Shown: in pieces, positions 35,318 through 46,000 of the stretch
Layout of the letters: each line of letters starts with the position of its first letter
How positions within the stretch are numbered: position 1 is the first letter of the stretch
Source of the DNA: Brachionus manjavacas
Taxonomy: Eukaryota > Rotifera > Eurotatoria > Ploima > Brachionidae
Direction of reading: 5' to 3'
DNA length: 64,000 nt
Assembly (NCBI GenBank): GCA_019054805.1
Contig: JAHQIY010000027.1
Span: 620,001-684,000, forward strand
Notes under the pieces: generated by a model
What the model was told of the DNA's origin: nothing
The model's database searches: none
What the model saw: the letters and a program-made list of their open reading frames with translations, nothing else
Position numbers and translations under genes: made by a program

Positions 35318-35835
35318 GTGGCGAAAATTACACGTAGTAAATTAAATAAAAAAGGAGTAAAAAAGATTACTTTTTTAAGTTGCCTAGGAAAGTTACTTGA
35401 GCGTATAATCTACACAAGACTCTACAATTTTTTAGAAAAAAATTTACTACTTATCCAGGAACAATCAGGATTTAGGAAACATCGGAGAACTTCCGATAAT
35501 CTTTACTTTTTGATTCAAAAAATTGTAGAGTCATTTAATAGAAAGAAAAGAGTTTGTTCCCTTTTCTTTGCAATTACCCAACTTCATTGTGTAATTGATA
35601 CCTTACAATTTCTTCTTTTTTCCCTTAACAATCAATTTTCTAAAAATATGTATCCTTTAACTCTCTAGTTCAATTTCATTAATTTTCCTCTATTTTAAAC
35701 CATTTTATTACATACTATTTTTTTAAATTTTTATTCTATCTTATTTAACTTTATTTTATTTTGATTTTTTTTTTTTTTTTAATCTGAAGGAGCTTTTGCT
35801 CGGTACAGAAAACAAATAAATAAAAAAAATAATAG
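35318..35835 (+). pseudogene. LINE with RT start fused to 3' end (internal deletion)
   Basis: The frame reads KKITFLSCLGKLLERIIYTR, LYNFLEKNLLLIQEQSGFRK and DNLYFLIQKIVESFNRKKRV: RT domain blocks 1-2 with the QSGFRK motif. It then jumps at about 35570 to TQLHCVIDTLQFLL, the extreme C-terminus of the same family (compare 55370). The 3' end follows: T-run, CTGAAGGAGCTTTTGCTCGG hairpin (35785-35804) and an A/T-rich tail ending near 35835. The YADD catalytic part is deleted. Confidence 0.72.
35785..35809 (+). other. LINE 3'-end stem-loop, intact copy
   Basis: GAGC-TTTT-GCTC stem flanked by CTG/CAG, followed by AAACAAATAAATAAA. The family also occurs at 51849-51873, 55141-55165 and 61366-61390 on the minus strand. 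It is probably the 3' recognition hairpin of the LINE RT. Confidence 0.6.
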
Positions 35836-36260
35836 ATCTGAAAATTTAACATCTAAAAATGAGCATTATCGAATCTTCATCTACATCGTTCGATGAACTC
35901 TTCATTTCTTTGTAAAATTTCGTGGTACAAAGAAATGAAGAGAACAACGAAAATGAAATATCATATATTCACATAATGAAATATCTAAATAGTTGAAATT
36001 CCGTTAAAAAAGCAAGAAAAGCAAGCTAGAAAAAAAAAATAAAAGTTATCGTAAAATTGTCAAATCAATTTAAAAATAAATTTTATATTTTTAATTAAAT
36101 AAGAAAAATATTAAAAGAAGCTAAGATAAAAAAAGAAACAATTAGAAAAAAATCGAATTAATTTATTAAAAAAAATTGAGCCATATCAGAGTAATATAAA
36201 AATAAAATACTTATCTACCTAAACTGTTAATTCAAATCATTAAAAAAAAATTGAAAGAAA
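35836..36260. other. AT-rich stretch between LINE and Tc1 relics
   Basis: Contains an imperfect local inverted repeat (CTCTTCATTTCTTTG and CAAAGAAATGAAGAG, 35897-35941). Otherwise nothing recognised. Confidence 0.5.
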
Positions 36261-36271
36261 ATTGAGCCAAC

Positions 36272-37169
36272 ATGTTAGGTGTATCTCTAAGATGTGTCTC
36301 TTCAACTAAAAAACGATATGAAGAGACTGGTACTGTGTCTGATCGAAGCCGCTCTGGTAAACCTCGGAAGTTGACTTTTAGGGATGAAAATTACATTTTT
36401 ATAGAGATAAGAAAAGATCCTACATCAAGCTATCAAAAACTCGCCACTGATTTTAATTCTAAGACTCAAGGGGTAAGGATATGTAAGGATAAGTCTACTG
36501 TAATGAGATTTCTCAAAAAAAAAGTTAAGAGTCCCATACAGCGGTCAGAAAACCCCTTTTGACCATAAAAGATATACAAAAAAGATATAAGTGGTGTAAA
36601 CAGAGACTTAATTGGACAGTTAATAATTGGTCCAGAGTTATTTTCAGTGACGAGTCCAATTTTAAGGTCTTCAATCGTAAGTCAAGAGTAATCGTAAAAA
36701 GGTTTAAAAATGAAAAGTTTCATCCGAAGTTCTGTATACCAAGGTTACAAAACGGTGGAGGGTCAGCTGGTATGTGGGGATGCATTTCCTACAAAGGCAC
36801 TGGTATAAGCAACATTTATACAGGACGAACTAATCAATTTGTCTACAAAGACACCTTGGAAAACAACCTTTTACCATCTGTTGAACTGCTATTTGAGCCA
36901 GACGACCCTTGGATTTTTCAGCAAGATGGCGCTTCGGCACATACTCAGTAAGGGACTGGTTGAAAGAACAGAACATTGAGGTTCTGCCATGGTGTGCCCG
37001 TTCACCAGATCTCAACCCAATCGAAAACTTATGGTCATACATGGATGCCAAAATGGTAAACACAAAGGTTACCTCTATCGAGCATTTAAAAGAGGTTTTA
37101 CACAAAGAGTGGTTAAAGATTCCGACTAAGTACGTACAAAAGTTGATTGAATCTATGCCAAAAAGTTAA
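36272..37169 (+). pseudogene. Tc1/mariner transposase, 5'-truncated and frameshifted
   Basis: It starts inside the second HTH (LGVSLRCVSSTKKRYEETGT, then the SGKPRKLT hook) and has SYQKLATDFN and STVMRFLKKK. A frameshift near 36555 is followed by RYKWCKQRLNW, VIFSDESNF (first catalytic Asp), GGGSAGMWGCIS and FQQDGASAHT (second Asp). Another frameshift near 36945 precedes RSPDLNPIENLW (Glu). The arrangement is Tc1-type DD34E, though by my count the second Asp to Glu spacing is about two residues short at the frameshift, so a small deletion is likely. The first HTH and the left terminus are missing. Confidence 0.9.
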
Positions 37170-37459
37170 ATAAGTAAGTTTTGGCTTGTTATAAGGCCAA
37201 AGGCGGTCATTTTAAATATTAAATTGTAAAAATTTGTAAACTTTTGAACCGTTTTTTTTTTTTTTTAATTAATTGTATCCATTTTTTCTTTTGTATTTTT
37301 TTTTGGGATTTTTTTTTTGATATTATGATCTTGGATTGATGACAAATAAAAATTTGAAAAAAACACCGCTTTTTTTTATTTTCCCGCCTATTATATACGC
37401 AAAAACAATTCTTTTGTTAACGAAAAAAAAAAATTTCTAAACTTTTGCAACATACTGTA
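37170..37459 (+). mobile_element. Right end of the Tc1/mariner element
   Basis: A 3' non-coding part rich in T-runs ends in CTAAACTTTTGCAACATACTG followed by TA (37458-37459), the standard Tc1/mariner terminus and target. No matching left terminus CAGTATGTTGC was found upstream to 35836, so the element is left-truncated. Confidence 0.6.
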
Positions 37460-37599
37460 TCATATTAGCTACCAAATATGGTAGTATTGCCGGGTAGCAT
37501 ACAAGAAACAAAATTTCAAATTTGTTCAGAATCTTTTTTAAAGATGAACTGATAGAACTGGAGTATGCATACTTTTTTGACTGGACTGTGACGCAAAAG

Positions 37600-38240
37600 A
37601 GATTCCTCATTTGTTGACTCATTATTTGGGAACTGGGGAGTTTTGGTTATCAAGTCCAACATGTTTGTTTCTATCATGCATGTTAACTAGCGATCATTCT
37701 TTAATCGCTAGTTCGCTATAGTCGATTTTTTCTCATTCAATCGGTTTAAGCCTCTCAGCTAAAGAGCACTTCTGGATCAAATGTCCATTTTGATTACAGT
37801 TTTTGCAAGCTTGGTTCTTAACAGGCAATGTACATCTAGCAATGTTGTGCCCTTCACAATTCCAAAAAAAGCAATTTTGTTTCTGTCCAGCAATTGAAAT
37901 TACGCACTTTAATCAGTATAGAACTGTTGGACCAGTCAAATTTCTAACTAATTTATCAGAGTCTTTCGGGAAGGAAACTTTTACTCGTTTCACACCGTTT
38001 TTAACTTGACTTTCTTTGTATGTTTCTTATGAAATTTGTTCAACTTTGAGATAATTGATTTTAACAGCATCTAAAAAGTCTCGAAGTAATTCCTTGTTGA
38101 AATCTTCTGGGAGATAGTGAAACCTAAATATCGAGTATCTTCTTGTCACCGGCAATTTTTTTGCATCTTCAATCTTAAAAAATTCACCATTAATTTCGAT
38201 TGAACGTTGAAAGACTTTCGATGCGGTAAAGGCGTGTTCT
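37600..38240 (-). pseudogene. LINE ORF1 fragment with CCHC zinc knuckles
   Basis: The minus-strand frame from about 38239 reads FTASKVFQRSIEINGEFFKI, YSIFRFHYLPEDFNKELLRD, then KRVKVSFPKDSDKLVRNLTG, FFWNCEGHNIARCTLP and CKNCNQNGHLIQKC. An RRM-like region followed by C-x2-C-x4-H-x4-C knuckles is the usual ORF1 of several LINE clades. The second knuckle is intact; in the first, a residue before NC seems changed (F-W-N-C). Stops near 37890 and 38020 break it. Related ORF1 sequence is at 56400-56695. Confidence 0.7.
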
Positions 38241-38249
38241 CAAAAATGC

Positions 38250-38639
38250 ACTGATTTGAACGCTAAAAAAAGCACAGTCTACGGTTGGATAAAAAAGAAA
38301 AAAGAGATAGTCGAAGAGTATGAGAACAACTTAGATTCTAAACGGTTTAAAATCAGAGGTTCAAAATATGAAAAAATAGAAAAAGCTCTCTTAGACTGGT
38401 TGGAAATCTCGAGATTACCGCAAAAAAAAAACAAAAAAGATGACTGATATTTTTTAATAAATTAAATTTTTCCAATTTTTCTTTTATCGATATTCATAGT
38501 TTCTCATTTTTCAATTAAAATAAACTTAAAAAGAATTTTGCTTTTTTATTTTTTTTTCTTTGTTACGGTTAACTCGGACTGACGGTAAACTCAGACTTTT
38601 TTCAAGTCCCGACGAGGTCGAGTTAACCGTGAATCACTG
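38250..38639 (+). mobile_element. Tigger-like transposon right part with palindromic terminus
   Basis: The coding remnant 38256-38445 reads VYGWIKKKKEIVEEYENN and YEKIEKALLDWLEISR, the HTH linker and second-HTH start of Tigger/jerky transposases. The right end is CAGTGATTCACGGTTAACTC when read inverted from 38639, next to TA (38640-38641). Within the last 75 bases CGGTTAACTCGGAC (38567 on) is answered by GTCGAGTTAACCG, making a terminal palindrome. The left end and catalytic part are absent. Confidence 0.65.
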
Positions 38640-38641
38640 TA

Positions 38642-40152
38642 CAAAAAATACACAATTTATTCAGCTGTAAGAAAATCTTGATTTCTTGATATCATAAAGA
38701 ATCATATTTAGTATATCATGAATAAATTTATTCATAGTCGATTTAAAAAAATTACCTTTTTAAAATTCAAGCTTTATTTAAATAAAAATCAATTTTTGGT
38801 AATAATTTGGCTCAGATTTTTTAAATGTATTTTATTGTTCAATGAAATAAAAGCTACCTGGGATAAATCAAATTTATTTCGACTTATATAATTTTTGTTC
38901 ACTTAGTGAACCAAACAAAAAATATAGAGAACAAGCTAAGAAAGGAACAGAATAGGTTTAAATTCGAATAAAAAAATTTAAATTTTATTTAAAAAAAATA
39001 TCTTTTTGAATAAAAAAAATTGTTTTAAAAATTTATAAAAAACCGACACGTTTCGACCGATATGCCTTCGTCAGGTACTAATCAGGATTATCTTCTTCAG
39101 GATATTTCTTTCATGAAAGCAATTAAAATATAGAAAAGTTAAAATTTGATTAATTTTTTTTGAGGTGCCTTCAGATGCCTTTTTAAAATTTATTTATATG
39201 TTTCTCTTCAATTGGTTTCTAGTCTTTTTTTGGTCGTTTTTTGAGATTGAGAATAGACTTTTCTAGTTTCATCATTTGTTTGATTTAATATCTGTTGTCA
39301 TTATTTTTGAGATTTTTCTCCCTTTTTATTTTTTAAAGTTTATTTAATATTTAGAATAAATGGCTTTGAGTAATAAAACTCCTTTCGCCTAATTAAATAA
39401 TCTCTAAAAATAATTAAAATGATAGCAGAAATTAATTATTTGATGTCCAAATTTTATTTTCTAAATTTTTTTCACAACTTAAAAAAAAAGAAAAGTAAAA
39501 TTTTATTAATTTTTCGGGGCGACCTTATCTTCATTTATCTTTTAAATTCATTATTGCTAATTGGAACCAAAGTCAGTAATTAATCGCTTTAAAAATGACC
39601 ATTTTTAAAAAATTCTTTTCATCTAGAGGATTTTTTTTGGAAGTGAATTCGATTTTAGTTTTTCTAAAAGAATAAACACTCAAAACACTCAAACAATTTT
39701 TAGATAAGATAAATATCAAAAAGAAAGAAAAAAGCGTCGAGTATTTTGGAGCTAAGAAGTCATTTTAGATATTAAAATTTTTTCTTTGAATAAGTCTTTT
39801 ATGTATAAAAAGTAATTTTATCTGTTTTATTCATTAGAATTTATTTTATATAGATATAAGTAAATTTATACAGGTGAAGTTAAATTAGTGATAGAAATTA
39901 TAAGCTTTTATTCTTAGGAAAAATTTTTCTTTGATTAAAATAAACCTTACCAAATTTTAATTAATCTAATTTGGAAAACGAATTAAAATTTTTTACTTCA
40001 TTTGATTAATTTAAAAAATCATTTTGTTTCAAATAAAAAAAAAAATATCTGTTCATCTTTAATTTGATAACTCAAAAATTCTTTAATTGCTAAACAATCA
40101 TTTTCCTGAATGTTCATAAAAGTCTAAAACTTGGATAGAAAAATTTTAAAAG
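38642..40152. other. Intergenic AT-rich stretch
   Basis: Apart from the hammerhead-like motif at 39045-39075, no coding sequence or clear repeat was recognised. Its right part presumably holds the promoter of the gene at 40153. Confidence 0.5.
39045..39075 (-). ncRNA. Hammerhead-ribozyme-like core (retroelement relic)
   Basis: Read on the minus strand: CTGACGA, then a GGC...GTC potential short stem with loop ATATCG, then GAAAC, then GTGTC. This is the order of a hammerhead core (CUGANGA, stem II, GAAA, very short stem III, UH cleavage site). The known Penelope-like element ribozymes use the same CUGAUGAAGGC...GAAACGUC layout. Stem I pairing is poor in the flanks, so this is at best a decayed copy. 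No Penelope RT was seen nearby. Confidence 0.4.
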
Positions 40153-41306
40153 ATGATTTCAATATTTCTAAGCATAACTTTTTGTCTAGCTTTTCCGAGA
40201 ATCTATCCAGCAAGTAAGATCTATGAAATACCAATGACCGTAAGGCCAATGACATCTAACCCGGAAGATTCGACACCGATATCAATTGAAACTACCAGAA
40301 ACATTGAAACAACTTTTGCCAGTACTGTTGAAACCATTTCGCCATCACTTTCAGCATTTTATGATACTTCTTTTGAAACCACTTCACCATCACTTTCAGC
40401 AATTTATGATACTTCTTTTGAAACCACTTCACCATCACTTTCAGCAATTTATGATGCTTCTTTTGAAACCACTTCACCATCACTTTCAGCAATTTATGAT
40501 GCTTCTTTTGAAACCACTTCACCATCACTTTCAGCAATTTATGATACTTATTCGAAATTGGTGATTAAAAATTTCAGTCAGTCAAAGATGCCATTCACAG
40601 TTGAAAATATAGATAAGAGCTTTTCTTCATTGATTTTACAAAATATAACAACTATAATATCCACCGAAATTGATAAAGTAGTTGTTCAGCTTTTTAAAAT
40701 AATTAAAATTTGGAGAATTAAAACGAAAGAAATACGAAATAATGAAACTTTTATTGAATTTGAAAAAAAAGTAAAAAATGTCACTGAAGAAACATCTGAA
40801 TTAATAATTTACAGACAGTACTCTTTTTAATATTCTTTATTTTATTTTAATATCTTAATAATAATTTTGAAGATATTCAGATATTTTTTATGTGGATATG
40901 AACATTTCGTTGAGTAAAAAAATAGAAATTGATTCATTTATAATTGATTTTGGTAAGAACTTGAAAAATATTGAAAGCGCTTTACAAGAAACTCTGCAAA
41001 ATCAGGGGTTAACTCTAAAAGTTTTCGACAGTTTTACATGTAAGCAATTCTAATTTATTTTGAAATTTTTTTAAATATTATTTTTCGAAAGACTTTTTTG
41101 GAAATGACTTTTTCACAATTGGAACAAACAATGTGTCAAAAAGAGGAACCTATTTCCCTCAAAACACCTTTGAAAGCGATTTATCTACAGTTTCTTATAC
41201 ACAGTTTGTCAAGCCATTAGCAAATGTTAGCAATAGTGCATTAGAATATCGCAGTATTTGGCGCTATTCAATTTTTACTTTTTTATCAATTACAATCTTC
41301 TATTAG
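40153..41306 (+). CDS. Secreted/surface protein with 15-residue Ser/Thr repeats, three exons
   Basis: Exons 40153-40817, 40873-41039 and 41092-41306 join in frame to 348 codons plus stop. Introns are 55 and 52 bases with GT-AG ends. The first 20 residues are hydrophobic (ISIFLSITFCLAFP), a likely signal peptide. Residues about 60-134 are five copies of ETTSPSLSAIYDTSF (40330-40554), mucin-like and probably O-glycosylated. The second half has several N-glycosylation sites (NFS, NIT, NET, NVT), a KIEIDSFIIDFGKNLKNIES segment and a hydrophobic end (YSIFTFLSITIFY), which suggests a GPI anchor or C-terminal membrane anchor. I do not recognise the family; the region after the repeats could be SEA-like, but this is weak. 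AATAAA occurs at 41383-41388. The splice model is inferred from frame and consensus, not from RNA. Confidence 0.75.
40330..40554 (+). repeat. Five tandem 45-bp coding repeats
   Basis: Period 45 bases, five copies; inner copies differ by one or two bases (ACT/GCT switching Thr/Ala). In-frame length keeps the protein open for any copy number, so length polymorphism is expected. Confidence 0.95.
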
Positions 41307-41382
41307 CAATTAATTTTTTTTTAAAGTCAAATCATTACTTTAACTCTATTTAAATTTATTAATTACATTTTGATTTAACTTC

Positions 41383-41388
41383 AATAAA
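41383..41388 (+). terminator. Polyadenylation signal of the repeat-protein gene
   Basis: AATAAA 77 bases after the stop, with a second AATAAA about 40 bases further. Confidence 0.5.
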
Positions 41389-41599
41389 AATTTGGCTTAA
41401 TAATTATGGATATTGCAATCAATAAAGTTTACACTCACCAAAACTCTATTTAATTAAAAATAAATGATCACCTGAGGCCAAGAGTAGAAGATGATACTAG
41501 CGTTTTTTCAAAACCCTCATTATTTATTGAAAACTGCTTTTTGGGGATGACTAATTTAATTTTTTTAAGAAGACAAAAATAACTAAATTTTTTTCATTT

Positions 41600-42620
41600 T
41601 TGAAGCTGAAATATTGAAAAGACTATATACTTGTTATATTAGACCAAACCTCGAATATGCTATACCTGTATGGTCACCATATTTATTAAAAGATATTAAA
41701 TATTAGAAGATATTCAACATAGGTTAACTAGAATACCTAAATTAACTAGATATTTAAACAATGAAGAAAGATGAATGAATATGGGTTTAACTAGTCTAAA
41801 ATTAGACGCATTAGAAGTGATTTAATCTAGAAATATAACGACTTTATTAGTTCTCATACACCAAATTTTCAATAAAATACCCCAGATTTTTAATTTTTAC
41901 CCAAAATAAATTATTAGAAAAACACCAAAAACAAAATAAAAAAATAAAAATATAAAATGACACTATTTTTTTCACATTATCACCTAATTTAATAGAAATA
42001 CACCAAATTTATTAAAAAAAAATTTTTTATTCAATTTTACCACAAAAATTTAAATTTACCACATTTGTTTGAGCAAGAACAATATCTTCTTTTAATCATT
42101 TTTGCACCACATTTATCACACAACTTTTCTTCAGCTTGTATGTTTGAAACAATTCTCGGTCTTTTGGATACATTTTCTTCAATTGGATTACTTGCATCAT
42201 CATCATCTGAATCAATGCCTTTTGGTGCTATATTTGATGATTGAGTCTCTTTCGGTTGATTTTAACAAATTAATGGCCGTTTTAATTAATTAGTTGTCAA
42301 AATTAAAAAAATAGTGCCATTTTATTTAATTAAGTGTTAATCCTTATTTTTACGGATTATTTGATTAAAAAGGGAATTTTATTAAATTATTGGGGTAAAA
42401 TATTAATTATTTGGGGTATCGAAATTCAAGAGCCAAATATAACGAACTACATAAAATGGATAGTATAAACTGGTATAGGAAGCCCATTGAATCTAAAAGG
42501 AATGAAAAACAACATAATTATATCAAAGAATTAGTAAAATCAAATCAACAACGATCAAACTTTTTCACTAACAGAATAGTCAGTGTCTGGAACTTAGCTA
42601 ATATTAATTAGCAACGTGTT
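41600..42620 (+). pseudogene. CR1-like LINE RT C-terminal fragment split by a DNA element
   Basis: The left part (41600-41877) reads LYTCYIRPNLEYAIPVWSPY then a degenerate NNEER...RRIRSDLI. The right part (42419-42611) reads RNSRAKYNELHKMDSINW and RSNFFTNRIVSVWNLAN, the family's C-terminus. The two halves are contiguous once the 537-bp insert at 41880-42416 is ignored. A second stop lies in the left half. Confidence 0.7.
41880..42416 (-). mobile_element. 537-bp pogo/Tc1-class DNA element inserted in a LINE
   Basis: Ends CCCCAGATTTTTAATTTTTA and, inverted, CCCCAAATAATTAATATTTT, with TA on both sides (41878-41879 and 42417-42418). The minus strand inside (about 42041-42260) reads an acidic SDDDDAS run, KRPRIVS and CDKCGAKMIKRRYC, resembling the C-terminal tail of a pogo-type transposase. 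It is a deletion derivative with no catalytic domain. Confidence 0.72.
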
Positions 42621-43096
42621 TTCTATCTATCTATCTTTTAATTTATACCTTTAGATGTTGGTATTAATGTAAAAGTGACTATTTCATTTATTAAAATTCA
42701 ATTTTGCAAGATTTTAATTGATACAAATTTCAAAAATTTTATTTTTTTCAATTTGCATTTAAATTGTGAATATATTATTATAATTAGCAGTTTTTCAACA
42801 CTTATATTTTTTTGGACTTCACCTTTTTCCTTGGCGGTAAATCAAATAAAAAAAAAAAGTGTTGAGACCGTGAGCCCAAATAAAAATAAACCCTCTCCTT
42901 CATAAATGCTTTTAAAATGTTTATTTTCCGAAAAAAAATTTTACTGAAGACAAAAAAAGAGTCTACAACAAAAAAATTCAAATTTTGATATTTCAAAAAA
43001 AAATGTAAATCGTCATCGTTTTGTTCAAAAAAAAACAAAAACAAAACTTTAACATTTTCACTTTTTTTTAAATAGCAGATTCCCTTTTTGTTTAAT
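42620..43096. other. 5' flank of USO1
   Basis: AT-rich; short CTAT repeats occur at about 42631-42646. It presumably holds the promoter and 5' UTR of the gene starting at 43097; no motif could be defended. Confidence 0.4.
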
Positions 43097-46000
43097 ATGT
43101 CATTTTTTGGTAGCAAACTATTCGGCTATGGCACCAGCAAATCATCTGCGGACTCTGACGCCACATCATCCCTAACCGGGGTTGAAACTGTAAGCCAATT
43201 TTCTGTTCCTTTCCTCGCCAAACTCACCTTAGTCTCAATCTAGATCGAACGGCTGTGCGACCGCCTCCAGTCTTCGCTTCTAATCGAAGACCGTCACGAT
43301 GCCCTAAAGACCATCAAATCTCTGTCCAAAAAGTACAAACTGGAAGTGGGCACCCAGGCCATGCATGTGCTGATTGACGTCATAAGACAAAACACGTACA
43401 CCGTCTTCAACTTTGATCTGAAACTTGACTAAATTTTTTCTAGCACAGACCCCGAGCTGATCTCGCTATCTTTGGACACCTTGTGCAACACAATGAACCC
43501 GTCCGAGTCCGACTCTGGTAAGACTTTTTCATGATCACGTGACTGTTTTGATCAGCTGCTCCAAGGTTCACATTTGCCGGCTGACCTGTGCACCCAATTC
43601 ACCGAAATGTTCATCAAGGACCAGGCCAATTTGACTTTGCTGTTCGACTTGCTGGACGAGTTCGAATTTCAGATTCGATGGTCGTCAGTGAAGCTGATCA
43701 ATCAGCTTGTGTTGAACCAGAGCGAGCAGCTGCAGGAGAAAGTGCTGCAAATACCCCGAGGCGTATCGAGGCTCATCGACCTGTTGAACGACAGTCGAGA
43801 GATCATTCGCAACGATGCCATCCTGATTCTCAACAACCTGACAAGAACAAACGCCAATATTCAAAAGATAATCGCTTTTGAGAGCGGCTTTGACCGCGTC
43901 ATGGAAATAATAGAAGGCGAAGGAAGTGTTCTGGACGGTGGGGTCATAGTCGAGGACTGCTTTTATCTTTTGCTCAATCTGCTGCAGAAAAACTACTCGA
44001 ACCAAAGCTTTTTCAAAGAGGCAAATTACATCAAAAAAATTTGTAAATATTTTGAGCTGAGCGGCTCGGACGACAAGGCCACAAGCTGGACACAGCAAAA
44101 GACCACCAATCTGAGCCTTTTGCTAAGACTAATTCAGTGTCTGGTCGCGCCCAACAATCAGCAGCAAATAATAAACGACTGTCAAAGAGCCTACAACCAT
44201 TTTGGCCTGTTGCATAGGCTCTGTGTGTTGTTGACATGGCCGGGCGTGCCCGCCGATCTTCTCAGTCAGGTAAGAGCTTTTTGAAATTTGGCAGCAAAAT
44301 TTTCACTCTTCAAAATTCTAAATTGTCCAAAGATGTCCAAAAGCCATGGGGTCGAAATTAATTTTGTGGAAAAAATTCATTTAAATTTAAAAATTCACAC
44401 TTGGTTGTATTTTAAAAGTTACATTTTTTTAAATTATTTTATTAATTGCACAAGTCTTCAAAAAACAGCTTTATCTCAAATCAGGCTTATTTCAAATCAT
44501 TTACCATAAAAAATGCCAAAAAAATTCATTTAAATTTAAAAATTCACACTTGGTTGTATTTTAAAAGTTACATTTTTTTAAATTATTTTATTAATTGCAC
44601 AAATCTTCAAAAAACAGCTTTATTTCAAATCATTTACCATAAAAAATGCCAAAAAAATTCATTTAAAAATTTTTTTTCAATTAATTAACCAGAGTAGTTT
44701 AAAAGTCACAAGTCAAGTACAAGAACGGACTTTTTTTTCATAAGTTTGAGCCAAAGACTTTGTATCTTTTAATAAAAATAATTTAAAATTAAATGAGTCA
44801 AATAAATACCATATTTCGGTGCTTAAAACCTGAAGGAAAATGTTTAGCGCATGCAAAGACATGGACTTCTTCCATGTTAAAAAAGTAAACATCAGTACAT
44901 CAGTTTTTTTAACTTAGAGTTGGTCAAAGTCAAGTGTGGACTTTGACTTTAAATTTTAGTAGTAGTAGTAGTAGATAACTGCGTGGATCTTATCCACAAA
45001 GCTGAGAACGCCTGAGCATTTTATTTTCAGCTATAGCAGTCCTATACATTTTCTTAAATTATACAATAACTGAATTGATAAATTAATAATTACACTTAAA
45101 AGTAAATGCCAAATAATGAATGATAAACACTAAAAAAAAAAAAAAACACAGCTTTGACACAACTAAAATGGTTCAAGAGAAACCACAAAATGCTAAAGAC
45201 ACAAAACTTTGACTTAACAAAACAATAAAAAACACTTAATATAATTTTTTTTTTTTTTTTTCCTAAATTAGTTTAAATTAGTTTTGACTCGTTCGATTCC
45301 AGCAATTTGTCTAGCTTTGCTTTAAACGAGTTGACCGATTTCGCTACGACTTTGTCATTAGGTAATTTATTCCACCACTTGCTTGTTCTGTTTGTGAAAA
45401 AGTTAAGTCTAGTACTGACTGATGAACAAAAATCGTTTCTCTCTCTCGTGTTGAAGCTTTGGGATCTCACTCTCTTACTGTTGCCTCTTGTAGACGATGA
45501 AGGCCCTTGTAGTAGTAGGCTATCTCTAGGCAAAGGTTTATTTAGTAAGTTAAGGGCATCGACTTGGTTAACAAATTTGTAGAATTGAATGAGATCACCT
45601 CGTTTTCTTCTTAGCTCGAGAGTTGTTAGTTTCATGTTCTTCAATCTTTCGTCGTAGTTTAAGTTGAAGTGCTTGGCGGGGATTCTCGTGGCTCTTTGTT
45701 GAACTTTTTCGAGTAGCATGATCTCGGCCGTGTTGGGAGGGGACCGGGCTGACACTGCAAACTCTAAGTGGGGCCAAATATATTTTTTTGGGTTTTATTT
45801 TTTTGAATTTAAGTTAAAACTAAAATTCTTTTTAAAAAAAATTTTTTTTTTTCAATGTTTTTAAATTACGTTTTATCATTGTTAATTTTTCTGTAATTTA
45901 GTGTTAACATAGAACGATGAGGTCTAATGTTAAAGCCTGAAAATAATTAAGTTGACTTAAGTGGACTCAAGTCAAAGTCAGTCTTTGACTTTAAAATTAT

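Noticed and set aside
35318-35668. Possible host gene immediately downstream of the PGAP4-like gene
   Set aside because: The QSGFRK and LERIIYTRL motifs identify a LINE RT fragment.
40330-40554. Regular repeats considered as a CRISPR-like array
   Set aside because: No spacers; they are in-frame coding repeats in a eukaryotic gene.
40286-40564. Open frames in the other phases across the 45-bp repeats (plus 40286-40564, minus 40292-40537)
   Set aside because: A repeat whose length is a multiple of three stays open in several frames; only the frame with signal peptide and splice continuity is credible.
43588-44237. Alternative frames over USO1 exon 4 (43588-43881 plus, 43685-44098 and 44031-44237 minus)
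   Set aside because: Shadows of the strongly conserved armadillo-region exon.
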